A stretch of 64,000 bases of DNA, taken from NCBI GenBank assembly GCA_016710235.1, contig JADJLG010000001.1, forward strand, positions 2,903,501 through 2,967,500, read 5' to 3'. This document shows, piece after piece, positions 1 to 10,166 of the stretch (positions within the stretch are counted from its first letter, which is position 1; each line of letters begins with the position of its first letter). A program made the position numbers and the translations under genes. Origin of the DNA: Saprospiraceae bacterium. Lineage in GTDB: Bacteria; Bacteroidota; Bacteroidia; Chitinophagales; Saprospiraceae. The notes beneath the pieces were generated by a model that made no database searches, had not been told where the DNA came from, and saw nothing but the letters and a program-made list of their open reading frames with translations.

Positions 1-193
1 CTGTGCCCATCCATATGGTCCAGAATATGCAAAAGAATCCATAGGACATTACAGCTACAGAAATAATAAATGCTATCACCCATGATCTTGAAGGTGATTT
101 TTCAGTTGGAGAACACAAGTCTTCTGTAATCTGATGGTAGGTTTTGTGTCCTTCTACCAACGGACGCCTTACCGGAGAAACTACTACTGACAT
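1..193 (-). CDS. actC: Alternative complex III subunit ActC (NrfD-like), 5' part only
   Basis: Reading leftward from an ATG at 193 gives a protein starting MSVVVSPVRRPLVEGHKTYH, followed by a hydrophobic helix (IISVAVMSYGFFCIFWTIW). This N-terminus and first membrane segment fit the NrfD/PsrC-like quinol-binding membrane subunit of alternative complex III. The gene lies 20 bases downstream of actB on the same strand, the usual act operon order. ActC normally carries the quinol site and works with ActB and ActF in the cytoplasmic membrane. Only about 64 codons are in the window, so the call rests on context and this short stretch. Confidence 0.8.
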   Translation of the reverse strand, partial: MSVVVSPVRRPLVEGHKTYHQITEDLCSPTEKSPSRSWVIAFIISVAVMSYGFFCIFWTIWMGT

Positions 194-213
194 TTTCTGT
201 TTTTTAGATATAA

Positions 214-3200
214 TTAAGCATCCAGGCTTTCGTCCCGGTTAATGACTTTCATTGTATAATTTACCACTGACTGCACGTTGACCTCTTCTAACACAATATA
301 GTTTAAAGGATTCTTCAACTTTCCCGTTAATACTCCACTTTCATTATTCATATCACCAAATGTAATGGCTCCGGTCGGACAAGCGGTCTGACAAGCTGTC
401 TTTACATCAGAATCGGTTAAACTTCTTTCGTCTTTTTTTGCATTGAGTTTGCCTTCCTGAATTCGTTGTACACAGAAAGAACACTTCTCAATAACCCCTC
501 TGGACCTGACGGTTACATCTGGATTCAGAACCATTCTAACCAGATTCTCTGCATAAAATGGTTTATCTGTTTCTTTATTTATATTATGTTGATTCACAGG
601 GAATAAATCTGCTGCCATGAAGTCATACCAGTTGAACCTTCTAACTTTATAAGGGCAGTTATTTGCACAATATCTCGTGCCAACGCAACGATTATATGCC
701 ATTTGATTTAAGCCCTCTGAGGAGTGATTCGTTGCATTTACAGGGCATACATTCTCACAGGGAGCATTGTTGCAATGTTGACACATCATGGGTTGATATA
801 CGACATTCGGACTTTCTACGTCTCCATAGAAATATCTGTCAATCCTCAGCCATGTCATTTCATGATGTCTTGAAACTTCACGTTTCCCGACGACCGGTAC
901 ATTATTCTCAGCCATACAGGCTACAGTACAAGCGGCACAGCCAGTGCAAGCATTCAAGTCTATGTGCAATCCCCAGTGATGCCCCGAATTATATAAGTAA
1001 GAATGCCCTGGATATAATGTATGTGAGTTAAGCTTTTGTGCCTCGGCTCTTTCTTCTTCCAAATGTTTTATCGCCTCAGGCAACTCTTTCAAATTGGCAT
1101 GACGTAATACTGTACGTTTGGTCAACGAGCCTTGGTACCCTTTGGTCAAAGGTTTGAAAGCGTCATCTACTAATGCGGCTTCGTCAGCATTTATCTTGTT
1201 ACCTGTGCTGGTTTCGATCGCTGTGACTCCCAGAGTATGATGATGTTGAACACAGGCAAAATTTTTCTCTATATCGCCGGAACTATTTCCAACCTTTATG
1301 TCTGTCAAAAAATATTGTGTATAACCATCTTTGACCGGAAGTTGATTATAAAAATCAGTACCAATACCTGTGCCACATACACCTGCTTTTGATCTGCCAT
1401 ATCCCAATGCTATAGATACCGTACCTTCCATTTGTCCAAATTGCTTGAAGGTACCTACCTGGTAAGTGTTTGAACCCAGGGATAAGTCTACCAATTCGCC
1501 GTTTTCTTTCACATTGTAGGCAGAAATGAATCTGCGATCTCCATCAAAGCGAATAGGTATGGCAAGATAATTTCCCCATACGGTCCTCATGACCGGATCG
1601 GGCATTTCCATCAACCACGGATTGTTTGCATACTGTCCTCCTCCCATATTCACTGCTTCATAGAAAGAAATTTCGGTCTCCGCACCAGAAGGTTTAGTGA
1701 TCAGCGATGCTGCTTCGGTTACATTCGAAGAGAATGAAGAGGCAAGTTCTGGGACAGACAGTTCAATGACACCATCATGTAATGCTTGATCCCATGAGCT
1801 ATTTTTTGCCTTAGATAAAATATTCTGAGACCAATAGTTCTTCAAATATTCGTAATAAGCTTGTTCAGCTTTAGCATTAAAATTGGCTGATTCGGTCCAA
1901 GTCAGTAAAGAAACGCCAATTTGTCTAGTATTGAAAAGCGGATTGATCGTAGGTTGAATCAATGAAAAGCGGCCACGCTGGATTTCTACATCCCCCCATG
2001 ATTCCAGATAATGGTTATCTGGTACCAATACTTTGCACATTGACGCCGTTTCGTCTAAAATCGAGTTTGTGCAAACGGAGTTCTTTACTTTTGTCAATGC
2101 CTCCGCAAAAGCCGCACCCATTGGGTAGTCATAACAAGGATTAGCACCAATAATAATCAGAGAAGATATTGAACCAGCTTGCATGTCTTTAAGCAATTGC
2201 GCCATATCTTGATCATTCCCTTGTCGTTGCATGGATGCCCTAGAAAATGACAAGGTCTGACCTACATTTTGTAATGCCTGATTGATTGAATTGATGAGAA
2301 TTTGCTCTCCCAGATTATTACTAGAACTGATGACCAAAGACTTTCCTTTGGCTGCTGTAAGGCTTGTGGCTACTTTAGTTAGTGCTGCTTTTGCTTTATC
2401 ATTTAAGGCAGGGCTTGTAATAGTTGCACCTCCTGTCTGTGAAGCGATCGCATTGTATAAAAAGGCGATAGCTGCCCCTTGTTCAGAAGGCTTCACCAAT
2501 ATCCGGTTGTCAGCATTAGATCCTGTCAGGGACATACCACTCTCTACCTGTATATGCTTACTCATTGAAGCATTTTTAGCATCAATTTTGCGTCTTTTTG
2601 CATACTGAGCTGCATATTCAACCGGAGATATCCATGTGCCCAGAAAATCGGCATTAAAACTTACGATTACATCAGCGAGATCAAATCTATATTCCGGAAT
2701 TGCGCGCTGATTAAAATTTTTCAGGTTAGCATCCAACATAGCTGCTGACGAAATTGGATCATACATAACATGCTTGGTGCCATTATACTTTGCCGAAAAC
2801 TCAGAGATTGCATTTTTCAAGCTTGGGCTCATCATTGTACGTGATAAAATCCGTATTTGACCGCCTCCTGAAAATTCCTTTTTCAACAAAGAATCAATTT
2901 CATCCCAACTTTTCTCCATCAGACTTTGACCATCCATGATGGCAGGTTTTCGAATTCTATTATAATCATATAGACTCAGCACTGATGCCTGTGCTCTTGC
3001 TGAAGTCCCTGCTTTGAATATTGGCGAAAGTGAATTGCCTTCAATTTTGATAGGTCGGCCTTCACGTGTTTTTACCAGTACTGAGCAAACGTCACCACCA
3101 TCTACAAATGTAGAAGCGTAATAATTTGCCACTCCGGGTACGATATCATCCGGTCTGATCGTGTATGGGATTGCCTTTTTAATTGGAATTTCGCAAGATG

Positions 3201-3399
3201 CCAATGTGGCAGCGCCTACCCCAAAGCCTAGAATCTTTAAAAAATCCCTGCGGTTACTTTCAATCAACCCTGCTCTCTCATCTTCAAGAATAGATTCTAC
3301 GGCAATGGGTTGAAGTTCGTTAGACGATGATTCAATAAATGAAATGTCACCAGACAAATCTTTGTCATCAATCCAACTGTTTTTGTGAAAATTTTTCAT
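214..3399 (-). CDS. actB: Alternative complex III iron-sulfur subunit ActB
   Basis: This periplasm-facing subunit of the quinol:electron-acceptor oxidoreductase carries electrons from quinol toward c-type cytochromes. It is 1061 residues long. A twin-arginine motif (RRDFLK, residues 50-55) precedes a hydrophobic stretch and marks Tat export. The first ~750 residues resemble a molybdopterin-oxidoreductase fold, which in this family lacks the cofactor. The C-terminal third is ferredoxin-like with four cysteine groups, including CTGCAACTVAC, CQHCNNAPCENVCP, CVGTRYCANNCP and CSFCVQRI, then CQTACPTGA. It sits 23 bases after actA and just before actC. The fusion of the two domains is normal for ActB. 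Confidence 0.96.
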   Translation of the reverse strand: MKNFHKNSWIDDKDLSGDISFIESSSNELQPIAVESILEDERAGLIESNRRDFLKILGFGVGAATLASCEIPIKKAIPYTIRPDDIVPGVANYYASTFVDGGDVCSVLVKTREGRPIKIEGNSLSPIFKAGTSARAQASVLSLYDYNRIRKPAIMDGQSLMEKSWDEIDSLLKKEFSGGGQIRILSRTMMSPSLKNAISEFSAKYNGTKHVMYDPISSAAMLDANLKNFNQRAIPEYRFDLADVIVSFNADFLGTWISPVEYAAQYAKRRKIDAKNASMSKHIQVESGMSLTGSNADNRILVKPSEQGAAIAFLYNAIASQTGGATITSPALNDKAKAALTKVATSLTAAKGKSLVISSSNNLGEQILINSINQALQNVGQTLSFSRASMQRQGNDQDMAQLLKDMQAGSISSLIIIGANPCYDYPMGAAFAEALTKVKNSVCTNSILDETASMCKVLVPDNHYLESWGDVEIQRGRFSLIQPTINPLFNTRQIGVSLLTWTESANFNAKAEQAYYEYLKNYWSQNILSKAKNSSWDQALHDGVIELSVPELASSFSSNVTEAASLITKPSGAETEISFYEAVNMGGGQYANNPWLMEMPDPVMRTVWGNYLAIPIRFDGDRRFISAYNVKENGELVDLSLGSNTYQVGTFKQFGQMEGTVSIALGYGRSKAGVCGTGIGTDFYNQLPVKDGYTQYFLTDIKVGNSSGDIEKNFACVQHHHTLGVTAIETSTGNKINADEAALVDDAFKPLTKGYQGSLTKRTVLRHANLKELPEAIKHLEEERAEAQKLNSHTLYPGHSYLYNSGHHWGLHIDLNACTGCAACTVACMAENNVPVVGKREVSRHHEMTWLRIDRYFYGDVESPNVVYQPMMCQHCNNAPCENVCPVNATNHSSEGLNQMAYNRCVGTRYCANNCPYKVRRFNWYDFMAADLFPVNQHNINKETDKPFYAENLVRMVLNPDVTVRSRGVIEKCSFCVQRIQEGKLNAKKDERSLTDSDVKTACQTACPTGAITFGDMNNESGVLTGKLKNPLNYIVLEEVNVQSVVNYTMKVINRDESLDA

Positions 3400-3422
3400 T
3401 TCGTCTCCTTAAATTAAGAAAA

Positions 3423-4862
3423 TCAATAATGGCATTTTTGACAATCCAATCCTCCGATATCAGACACTTTTACAGATTGTCGAGTACCTGCTTTGAGTTC
3501 ATCGTGGAAAGTTCTATAAGAATCATAGTATTTATTGTCTTTGAATTGGACATCTGATTGTCTATGACAATTGATGCACCATCCCATTGAAAGTGTCGAA
3601 TATTGCTTCATTACATCCATTTCTTCCACCTTTCCGTGACAAGTCTGGCAAGCCAATTTACCTACAGTCACGTGTTGTGAGTGATTGAAATAAACATAAT
3701 CTGGTAAGTTGTGAAGTCGGACCCATTCTATTGGCCCGCTCAGTGTTTGTTTTGTATTACTTGTCATACTCTTGACAATTCTTGCCCACTGCTGATCGAT
3801 TTGTGATTGTCCAGCTTCTGAAATACTAGTGACTTCATTTTGCTTCATCCAATTGGTTCCAATCCAATCCTTATAAATCTTACCTATTTCTTCATTAGAT
3901 AATTGATCATAGTTTTCTATGTATTTATCTTTGGATGGATCAAATCCGGCAGATACGAAGATCTTTGTAATTTCCTCTGTGCCATATCTGGAACCTTTTT
4001 TGATCGCTTTGTGACAATTGACACAGGTTCCTGCTCCAGGTATCACGCTTTGCTTAGATCTTCTGGCGCCATCATGGCAAAACTTACAATCGATTTTGTG
4101 TAAGCCGGCATGCACAGCGTGTGAGAACTTAATCGGCTGTGTGGGAGCATAATTTTGACTGCGTCCGAGACTGATGGCATTGTTCACTGTAGTATATCCC
4201 CCAAACAAGAAGAGAGCAAACAATAAAAAACCTAATACTGCACGACTTCGAAGCGACCTCCATAGTGAAGGCTGCTCAGCCTTTTCATCACCTGCAGCTA
4301 CTTTTTGATAATAAGTTAACTGCGACATGATGTTCCACAGAAAAACAGCTAGCCCAAGTAATATCAATGCTATCCCATAATACCACATCGGGTTAATCTT
4401 GGGAGTAATTGCAGCAGGGGCTCCACCTTGAGTCGCAGCTGCTGGTGCACCATATGTACCGGCAGCAACACCATTGACATACAAAATGAGGCTTTCAATT
4501 TCGTCATCGGTTAAATTCGGAAATGGAGTCATGACAGATTTCCATTTCGCAAACAATTCGGTAGCCTTGGGATGGCCTTTCTTTACAAGTCCTTGAGAAT
4601 TGCGTATCCAACTATATAAGTCTTCCTTTGGGTAAGAAGACCATCGTTCAGTGAACCCTGACAGAGCAGGCCCTGTCATGTCATCTTTCATGCTTTTGTT
4701 GTGACAAGCCGCGCAGTTGTTCTTGAATAAATTTTTTCCAACTTCAATATCTGGTGCGGCAGATAGAACTGCGGAAAAGAATACTAACGCCAGGATCGGA
4801 AGAAACAGTCGTTTGCAGCTCATAACAGATTGAATTCTAAATGGGTATAAATATTTTTTCAT
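3423..4862 (-). CDS. actA: Multiheme cytochrome c, ActA with a fused N-terminal monoheme (ActE-like) domain
   Basis: First gene of the visible act operon, a heme c subunit passing electrons to a terminal oxidase. There are six CxxCH motifs: one near the N-terminus (CAACH), then CKFCH, CVNCH, CQTCH, CINCH and CQKCH in the C-terminal half. A signal-like helix (LFLPILALVFF) precedes the first heme. Two membrane helices (MWYYGIALILLGLAVFLW and AVLGFLLFALFLFGGY) separate the monoheme and pentaheme parts. I start at the ATG at 4862, which has a GAGG about 12 bases upstream. The ATG at 4823 is an alternative giving a shorter signal peptide, and the longer reading begins with TTG. ActA is classically pentaheme with ActE a separate monoheme protein, so this looks like a fusion. 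Confidence 0.9.
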   Translation of the reverse strand: MKKYLYPFRIQSVMSCKRLFLPILALVFFSAVLSAAPDIEVGKNLFKNNCAACHNKSMKDDMTGPALSGFTERWSSYPKEDLYSWIRNSQGLVKKGHPKATELFAKWKSVMTPFPNLTDDEIESLILYVNGVAAGTYGAPAAATQGGAPAAITPKINPMWYYGIALILLGLAVFLWNIMSQLTYYQKVAAGDEKAEQPSLWRSLRSRAVLGFLLFALFLFGGYTTVNNAISLGRSQNYAPTQPIKFSHAVHAGLHKIDCKFCHDGARRSKQSVIPGAGTCVNCHKAIKKGSRYGTEEITKIFVSAGFDPSKDKYIENYDQLSNEEIGKIYKDWIGTNWMKQNEVTSISEAGQSQIDQQWARIVKSMTSNTKQTLSGPIEWVRLHNLPDYVYFNHSQHVTVGKLACQTCHGKVEEMDVMKQYSTLSMGWCINCHRQSDVQFKDNKYYDSYRTFHDELKAGTRQSVKVSDIGGLDCQKCHY

Positions 4863-5211
4863 TATATGTGAACAAACCTCACATTTTCGATGCAAATTTA
4901 ACAGGATTCAGTGCAAATCAAAAATAATCATCGCGATTCTCCTATGAAAAAATATAAATATTTTTTTAATATGTCACAATCGATTGATTGTCTTTTGGTT
5001 AAATAAAAGTTAAGAGTAAAAATATTTTTCGATCCCTTATTCTTAAATGAATCCATATAGCTCAATCTTGTTGACTTCTCTGGTTGGTCCAGACGTAGGA
5101 AAATTTTCTCCATTTCACCAATTGCAATAGATTATTCCTCAAACCATTAAATTTTATTTATCAAATGTTAGTCCAAGGCAAAATAACTATCGGAATACTT
5201 TGTATTCAATA
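4863..5211. other. AT-rich intergenic region upstream of the act operon
   Basis: About 350 bases between the actA start and the 3' end of thyA, both read leftward. It must contain the act promoter, but I could not fix one. A 61-codon minus-strand reading frame at 4928-5113 has no recognisable motif or convincing ribosome-binding site, so I do not call it a gene. Confidence 0.5.
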
Positions 5212-6006
5212 CTATACAGCGATAGGTGCTTTGATTGCCGGATGGAAACTGTAGTCTTCCAGAGTGAAGTCTTCGTATTCAAACTCATCAATTGACTGTA
5301 CCTTAGGATTCAATCTTATCTTAGGCAATACGAATGGAACTCGATCTAGCTGTAATATTGCTTGATCCACATGATTATTATAGAGATGTACATCCCCAAA
5401 ACTGTGGACAAAATCCCCAACTTCTAATCCAGAAACCTGCGCAATCATCATTGTCAGCAAAGCATATGAAGCAACATTGAATGGCACTCCCAGAAAAACA
5501 TCTGCCGATCTTTGGTATAACTGGCAGGAAAGCTTTCCTTCAGATACGTAAAATTGAAATAAGCAATGACAGGGGCTGAGAGCCATATGCGGCAGGTCGC
5601 CAACATTCCAGGCGGAAATGATCAAACGTCTGGAATAAGGCTCAGTTTTCAAAGCATTTATAGTATTCATGAGCTGATCGATGACTCTACCATCCGCAGC
5701 CTCCCAAGCGCGCCATTGTTTTCCATAAACTGGACCCAAATTACCAAATTCATCAGCCCACTCGTCCCAAATGCTCACTCCATGCTCTCGTAGATAACCA
5801 ACATTAGTATCCCCTTTAATAAACCACAATAGTTCATAGATAATGGACTTTAGATGCATCTTCTTTGTAGTCAGCAAAGGAAAACCTTGGCTCAGATCAA
5901 AACGCATTTGATAACCAAAAACACTTCGAGTACCAACTCCTGTTCGATCTGATTTAACAGCCCCTTGCTGGAGAACATGATTGAGTAAATCCAAATAAGC
6001 CTTCAT
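5212..6006 (-). CDS. thyA: Thymidylate synthase
   Basis: Makes dTMP from dUMP using methylene-tetrahydrofolate. Its 264 residues match the length of the E. coli enzyme. The DRTGVGTRS phosphate-binding loop is near residue 20. The catalytic cysteine is C146 in SPCHC. The RSADVFLGVPFN and HLYNNH substrate motifs are present. It stands alone on the minus strand, with about 300 bases before the polysaccharide operon that runs the other way. Nothing unusual is seen. Confidence 0.98.
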   Translation of the reverse strand: MKAYLDLLNHVLQQGAVKSDRTGVGTRSVFGYQMRFDLSQGFPLLTTKKMHLKSIIYELLWFIKGDTNVGYLREHGVSIWDEWADEFGNLGPVYGKQWRAWEAADGRVIDQLMNTINALKTEPYSRRLIISAWNVGDLPHMALSPCHCLFQFYVSEGKLSCQLYQRSADVFLGVPFNVASYALLTMMIAQVSGLEVGDFVHSFGDVHLYNNHVDQAILQLDRVPFVLPKIRLNPKVQSIDEFEYEDFTLEDYSFHPAIKAPIAV

Positions 6007-6305
6007 ATAAGATTCAAAATTATATATATTAATACATAATGTGTACTAAGGTTGAAAATTGAAAGAATAAACAAGCTAATAGACTTACAGGCATAAGGCA
6101 TGATGTCGGGCGCAAACTAGAAATGGACTAAGCAGCTCGTGCCACACTCCTGATTTCTTTTCAATTATAGCAATAAATTTTCATATTTAAAGCTTTCAAA
6201 ATCTATTCATTAGAGAAAATATTTCTAATTTTGTTGAGGAATTTGCTCGTTTGGGTATACCGAGCGAAAGATATTCATGTTATAAGTAATTCAATAGAAG
6301 CAAAA

Positions 6306-7304
6306 GTGAAAGAAAAAGTATTGGTGACAGGCGGCAGCGGATTCATTGGTTCAAATCTTGTAGAAGTATTGCTGGATCATGGTTATAACGTCAGAATACT
6401 GGATAATTTTTCTAGCGGTAGTCGAGATAATATTTCAGAATTTAATCATCTCCCAGAATTCGAAATCATGGAGGGTGATATACGCGATTTGCATTGCTGT
6501 CTCCAAGCGATCAAAGATGTAGACAGTGTCATACATCTGGCAGCTTTAGGGTCAGTTCCTCGATCCATATCAGAACCCATCAACTCAAATGAAAATAATG
6601 TCAGTGGCACTTTGAATATGCTTGTGGCAGCCAGGGATAGCAAAATTCGCAGATTCGTGTGTGCTAGTAGTTCTTCAGTATATGGGAACAGTTCACAAAT
6701 TGGAGATCATCCTGTCCAAAAAAAGGAAACTGACTTCCCTGCTCCGGTTTCACCTTATGCGATTACAAAATACGCACTAGAGTTGTATGCCAGACAATTC
6801 TATCATTTATATGGTTTACCTACGATTGCTTTACGTTTTTTTAATGTTTTTGGTAAGAAGCAGAACTCATTCTCGCAGTATGCAGCTGTAATTCCAATAT
6901 TTATCCATCAACTATTGCGCGGAGAATCACCTACAATATTTGGGGATGGGAGCACGAGCAGAGACTTTACACATGTGGACAATGTAACTAAAGCTTGTGT
7001 GCAATGCTTGACTGCGCCAAGAGAGGCATTCGGACAAGTATTCAATGTTGCCTGTGGAGATAGCATCACTTTGAGTCAACTTTATGATGCAATACGAACA
7101 GAACTGGGTTCGAATATCAAACCTCAATATGCCTCTGAACGGCAAGGCGATATCAAATTTTCAATGGCGGATATTCAAAAAGCTCGCGATATTCTGGCAT
7201 ATAATCCAGAATTGAGCTTTGAACAAGGAATAAAAAAAACTGTGCGTTGGTATGTTCATCAAACACAAATACAAAATTCGTTTCGGCGGAATGTAACTTC
7301 ATGA
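6306..7304 (+). CDS. NAD-dependent sugar-nucleotide epimerase (SDR family)
   Basis: Extended short-chain dehydrogenase that probably interconverts UDP-glucose or UDP-N-acetylglucosamine and the galacto form, supplying precursors to this polysaccharide cluster. The GGSGFIGSNL NAD loop is at the N-terminus, and the catalytic elements SSSSVYG and SPYAITKYALE (YxxxK) follow. I chose GTG at 6306, six codons before the glycine loop, because no in-frame ATG precedes the Rossmann core. A TTG at 6231 would add 25 residues unlike the family. It resembles WbpP/TviC-type epimerases, but the substrate cannot be fixed by eye. Its stop overlaps the next start by four bases (ATGA). Confidence 0.88.
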   Translation: MKEKVLVTGGSGFIGSNLVEVLLDHGYNVRILDNFSSGSRDNISEFNHLPEFEIMEGDIRDLHCCLQAIKDVDSVIHLAALGSVPRSISEPINSNENNVSGTLNMLVAARDSKIRRFVCASSSSVYGNSSQIGDHPVQKKETDFPAPVSPYAITKYALELYARQFYHLYGLPTIALRFFNVFGKKQNSFSQYAAVIPIFIHQLLRGESPTIFGDGSTSRDFTHVDNVTKACVQCLTAPREAFGQVFNVACGDSITLSQLYDAIRTELGSNIKPQYASERQGDIKFSMADIQKARDILAYNPELSFEQGIKKTVRWYVHQTQIQNSFRRNVTS

Positions 7305-8932
7305 TTTTCAGTAAAAAAACATATTCTGTCTCTAAATATTTTCATACCATAAAGTACCTGAAATGGAAACAGATATTTTTTAGGATATATTATTCTGTTG
7401 AGCGAAAGTGGAACAATATTATAGGTAAAAAGTACAGAAAGATTAGTTCCCAAGCAATAGTAAAAAAGCCGATTCATTTCACAAAGTATACAACGAGTTC
7501 GGATTCTGCTGATTTAGACCATTTAGTGTTCAATTTAATAAATAAGTTGCACAAATTTGAAACCATTAATTGGAATTTTAGCGGCAATGAGAGGTTATGG
7601 ATTTACCACCTGAATTACTTTGACTGGATTTTCAATACGAGCTCAAGTACAGAACTTATTCTCAATGTCATTAATCAATACCACGATCAAATCCAACTAA
7701 ACTCTGTGGGTCATGAACCCTATCCATTATCGAGAAGAATCATGAGTTTAATACAATGGTTAGCCCATAATAAATTAACCTGGGATGAAATCGATTTACA
7801 TTTGTTTACACAAACCAAATGGTTGGCAAAACACACAGAGAAGCATCTTTTGGGAAACCACATCCTGGAAAATGGATTTGCACTGCTCTACGCTTCAATT
7901 TATTTTCAAAATGATGAATTTTATAAACAGGCAAATGAACTTCTGACAGTTCAATTGGGAGAACAAATATTAGATGATGGAGCTCATTTTGAACTTAGTC
8001 CAATGTATCATACCCATGTGCTTGAAAGAGTGTTAGATAGCATTCAGTTGCTCAGGAACAATTCTACATTTGAGAAACAAGAGACACTCAAGTTCCAGCT
8101 TGAACAAATTGCAGCGAACATGCTTTCTTGGTTAAATAAAATGCAATTTCGTTCTGGGAGTATTCCACAGGTCAATGATTGTGTAAGCATCAATGAATAT
8201 AAATTGAAAGAAATTTTTTCTTATACGAAACTATTGAGTCTAGAAACTAGGAATAATGCCTTACACAATAGCGGCTATAGGATGTTCAGGAAAAATAAAT
8301 TTGAATTACTGGTTGATGTTGGACCAATAGGTCCGAAATATATCCCAGGGCATGCCCATGCGGACAGTCTTCAGTTTCTACTCGAAATAGCTGGAAAAAC
8401 CGTTGTAACAGATACAGGAATTCACAACTATAGTGAGTCGCAAAGCAGAATCTATGAGCGATCTACAATGGCCCACAATACTATTTCTATTGAAAATACC
8501 AGTAGTTCGGATATATGGGCTTCATTTCGTGTCGGAAATCGCGCCCATACAGAAATATTAGAAGAAAGTGATGAACACATCTGTGCAAGGCATCACGGTT
8601 ACAGATCCAGATATGGAGTGTTCCATGCCAGAGAAATCCAGTGTCTATCAGATGGAATCTCTATTCGAGATCAACTCATTGGTAGAAAGAATAAATTAGC
8701 TCAAGCGAATTTTCATTTTGACCGAATTCTTGAAATGTCTGAAATACAAGGTCATGGAATTTTTACAAGAGAATTCAGTTTTCAGTTCGAAAATGCGATT
8801 TTAGTAAACCATGAATATTCGCTCAAAGGAGTTGATTTTAACCGAACAAGAAAAATTAGCAAGGTAGTCGTGGATTTTATGAATTACCTCGAGACGACAA
8901 TTATTGTTCACCCATCATCGAAGAAGGATTAA
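7301..8932 (+). CDS. Heparinase II/III-like polysaccharide lyase
   Basis: Predicted uronic-acid polysaccharide lyase of 543 residues. The helical N-terminal toroid is followed by the heparinase II/III beta-sheet domain, with the family motif PGHAHADSLQF in the middle and NTISIENTSSSD after it. I start at the ATG at 7301, which overlaps the upstream stop by four bases. A longer reading from 7247 would overlap the epimerase by 58 bases. There is no obvious signal peptide. Lyases of this family occur inside some bacterial polysaccharide-synthesis clusters, where they may trim or release polymer. That role is inference here. Confidence 0.85.
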   Translation: MIFSKKTYSVSKYFHTIKYLKWKQIFFRIYYSVERKWNNIIGKKYRKISSQAIVKKPIHFTKYTTSSDSADLDHLVFNLINKLHKFETINWNFSGNERLWIYHLNYFDWIFNTSSSTELILNVINQYHDQIQLNSVGHEPYPLSRRIMSLIQWLAHNKLTWDEIDLHLFTQTKWLAKHTEKHLLGNHILENGFALLYASIYFQNDEFYKQANELLTVQLGEQILDDGAHFELSPMYHTHVLERVLDSIQLLRNNSTFEKQETLKFQLEQIAANMLSWLNKMQFRSGSIPQVNDCVSINEYKLKEIFSYTKLLSLETRNNALHNSGYRMFRKNKFELLVDVGPIGPKYIPGHAHADSLQFLLEIAGKTVVTDTGIHNYSESQSRIYERSTMAHNTISIENTSSSDIWASFRVGNRAHTEILEESDEHICARHHGYRSRYGVFHAREIQCLSDGISIRDQLIGRKNKLAQANFHFDRILEMSEIQGHGIFTREFSFQFENAILVNHEYSLKGVDFNRTRKISKVVVDFMNYLETTIIVHPSSKKD

Positions 8933-8935
8933 TAA

Positions 8936-10165
8936 ATGAAAATACTTTTTCTGACTGACAATTTTCCACCTGAAGTAAACGCTCCTGCTTCAAGGACTTA
9001 TGAACATTGCGTCGAATGGGTCAAACAAGGCGTTGATGTAACCATCATAACATGCAATCCTAATTTTCCCACAGGAAAATTATTTCCAAATTATAAAAAT
9101 AGATTATATAATGCAGAACAAATCGAGGGTATAAAAGTCATCAGAGTGTGGAGTTATATCACGCAAAACGAGGGATTAATAAAACGCACTTTGGATTATG
9201 CTTCCTTTGCCATAGTATCTTTTTTTGCAGGAATATTCCAAAGTGCAGATATTATTATTGCGACCTCACCTCAGTTTTTTACAGCAATTTCTGGTCACTT
9301 TTTATCTTTGGTTAAAAATAAACCATGGGTAATGGAAGTTCGAGATATATGGCCTGAATCCATTGCAGCTGTCGGAGCTTTAAAAAATAAATTCGTTCTT
9401 GGGTTTTTAGAAAAAATTGAATTACATCTTTATAAAAGTTGTACTAAAGTCATCGTTGTCACAGAAGCATTCAAACGGAACCTCATAAGAAGAAATGTAC
9501 CACAGGATAAAATCCAAGTTATAAAAAACGGTGTTGATTTAACAAGATTTGTTCCAACAAAAAGCACAACGAACCTCAGAAAATCATTAGGCCTTGAAAA
9601 CAAATTTTTGATAGGATACTTTGGCACACATGGTATGGCACATAAACTGGACTTTATTCTTGATTGTTGTGCCAAAGTAAGTTCGCCTGAGATATTTTTT
9701 TTATTTATTGGAGACGGTGCTGAGAAGAAACATTTGATCAAGCAAGTTCAAGAATTGAAACTCACTAACGTACTCATGCTACCAAGCGTGGCTAAAGAGC
9801 TTGTGGTTGATTATATTTCCATTCTTGATGTTGCCTTAGTAAATTTAAAAAAATCTAAAACTTTTGAAACAGTCATTCCTTCAAAAATATTTGAAAATGC
9901 TGCAATGCTTAAACCATTGCTGTTGGGCGTCGAAGGTGAGGCAAAACAACTGGTCGATACCTATCATTGTGGATTTTGTTTTAGGCCTGAAGATGAAAAT
10001 GATTTTTTAAACAAACTCAATCTTTTATTTGAGTCGAGGCATGATTTTGTTGTCTACCGTGAAGGTTGTACCAGATTAGCAGAAGACTTCAATAGAACGA
10101 AATTGGCAATACAGATGCTGGAAATACTTAAAACAATATTACCTAATAATAAATCTATTAGTTGA
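8936..10165 (+). CDS. Glycosyltransferase family 4 (WbuB-like)
   Basis: Retaining GT-B glycosyltransferase of 409 residues. The N-terminus reads MKILFLTDNFPPEVNAPASR, typical of WbuB-type fucosamine transferases. A donor-binding half follows (IGYFGTHGMAHKLDF, then PSKIFENAAMLKPLLLGVEGE with the conserved E). Transfer of an amino sugar to a lipid-linked intermediate at the inner membrane is plausible, but donor and acceptor are unknown. It starts three bases after the lyase stop, and the next gene begins one base after its TGA, so the genes are probably translated from one message. Confidence 0.88.
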   Translation: MKILFLTDNFPPEVNAPASRTYEHCVEWVKQGVDVTIITCNPNFPTGKLFPNYKNRLYNAEQIEGIKVIRVWSYITQNEGLIKRTLDYASFAIVSFFAGIFQSADIIIATSPQFFTAISGHFLSLVKNKPWVMEVRDIWPESIAAVGALKNKFVLGFLEKIELHLYKSCTKVIVVTEAFKRNLIRRNVPQDKIQVIKNGVDLTRFVPTKSTTNLRKSLGLENKFLIGYFGTHGMAHKLDFILDCCAKVSSPEIFFLFIGDGAEKKHLIKQVQELKLTNVLMLPSVAKELVVDYISILDVALVNLKKSKTFETVIPSKIFENAAMLKPLLLGVEGEAKQLVDTYHCGFCFRPEDENDFLNKLNLLFESRHDFVVYREGCTRLAEDFNRTKLAIQMLEILKTILPNNKSIS

Positions 10166-10166
10166 A

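Noticed and set aside
4928..5113. 61-codon minus-strand frame upstream of the act operon
   Set aside because: Very AT-rich, no motif, no good ribosome-binding site; probably chance.
6231..6305. TTG start for the epimerase at 6231
   Set aside because: The added 25 residues do not resemble the family; GTG 6306 is next to the Rossmann loop.
7247..7300. Longer start for the heparinase-like gene
   Set aside because: Would overlap the epimerase by 58 bases; ATG 7301 gives the common ATGA overlap.
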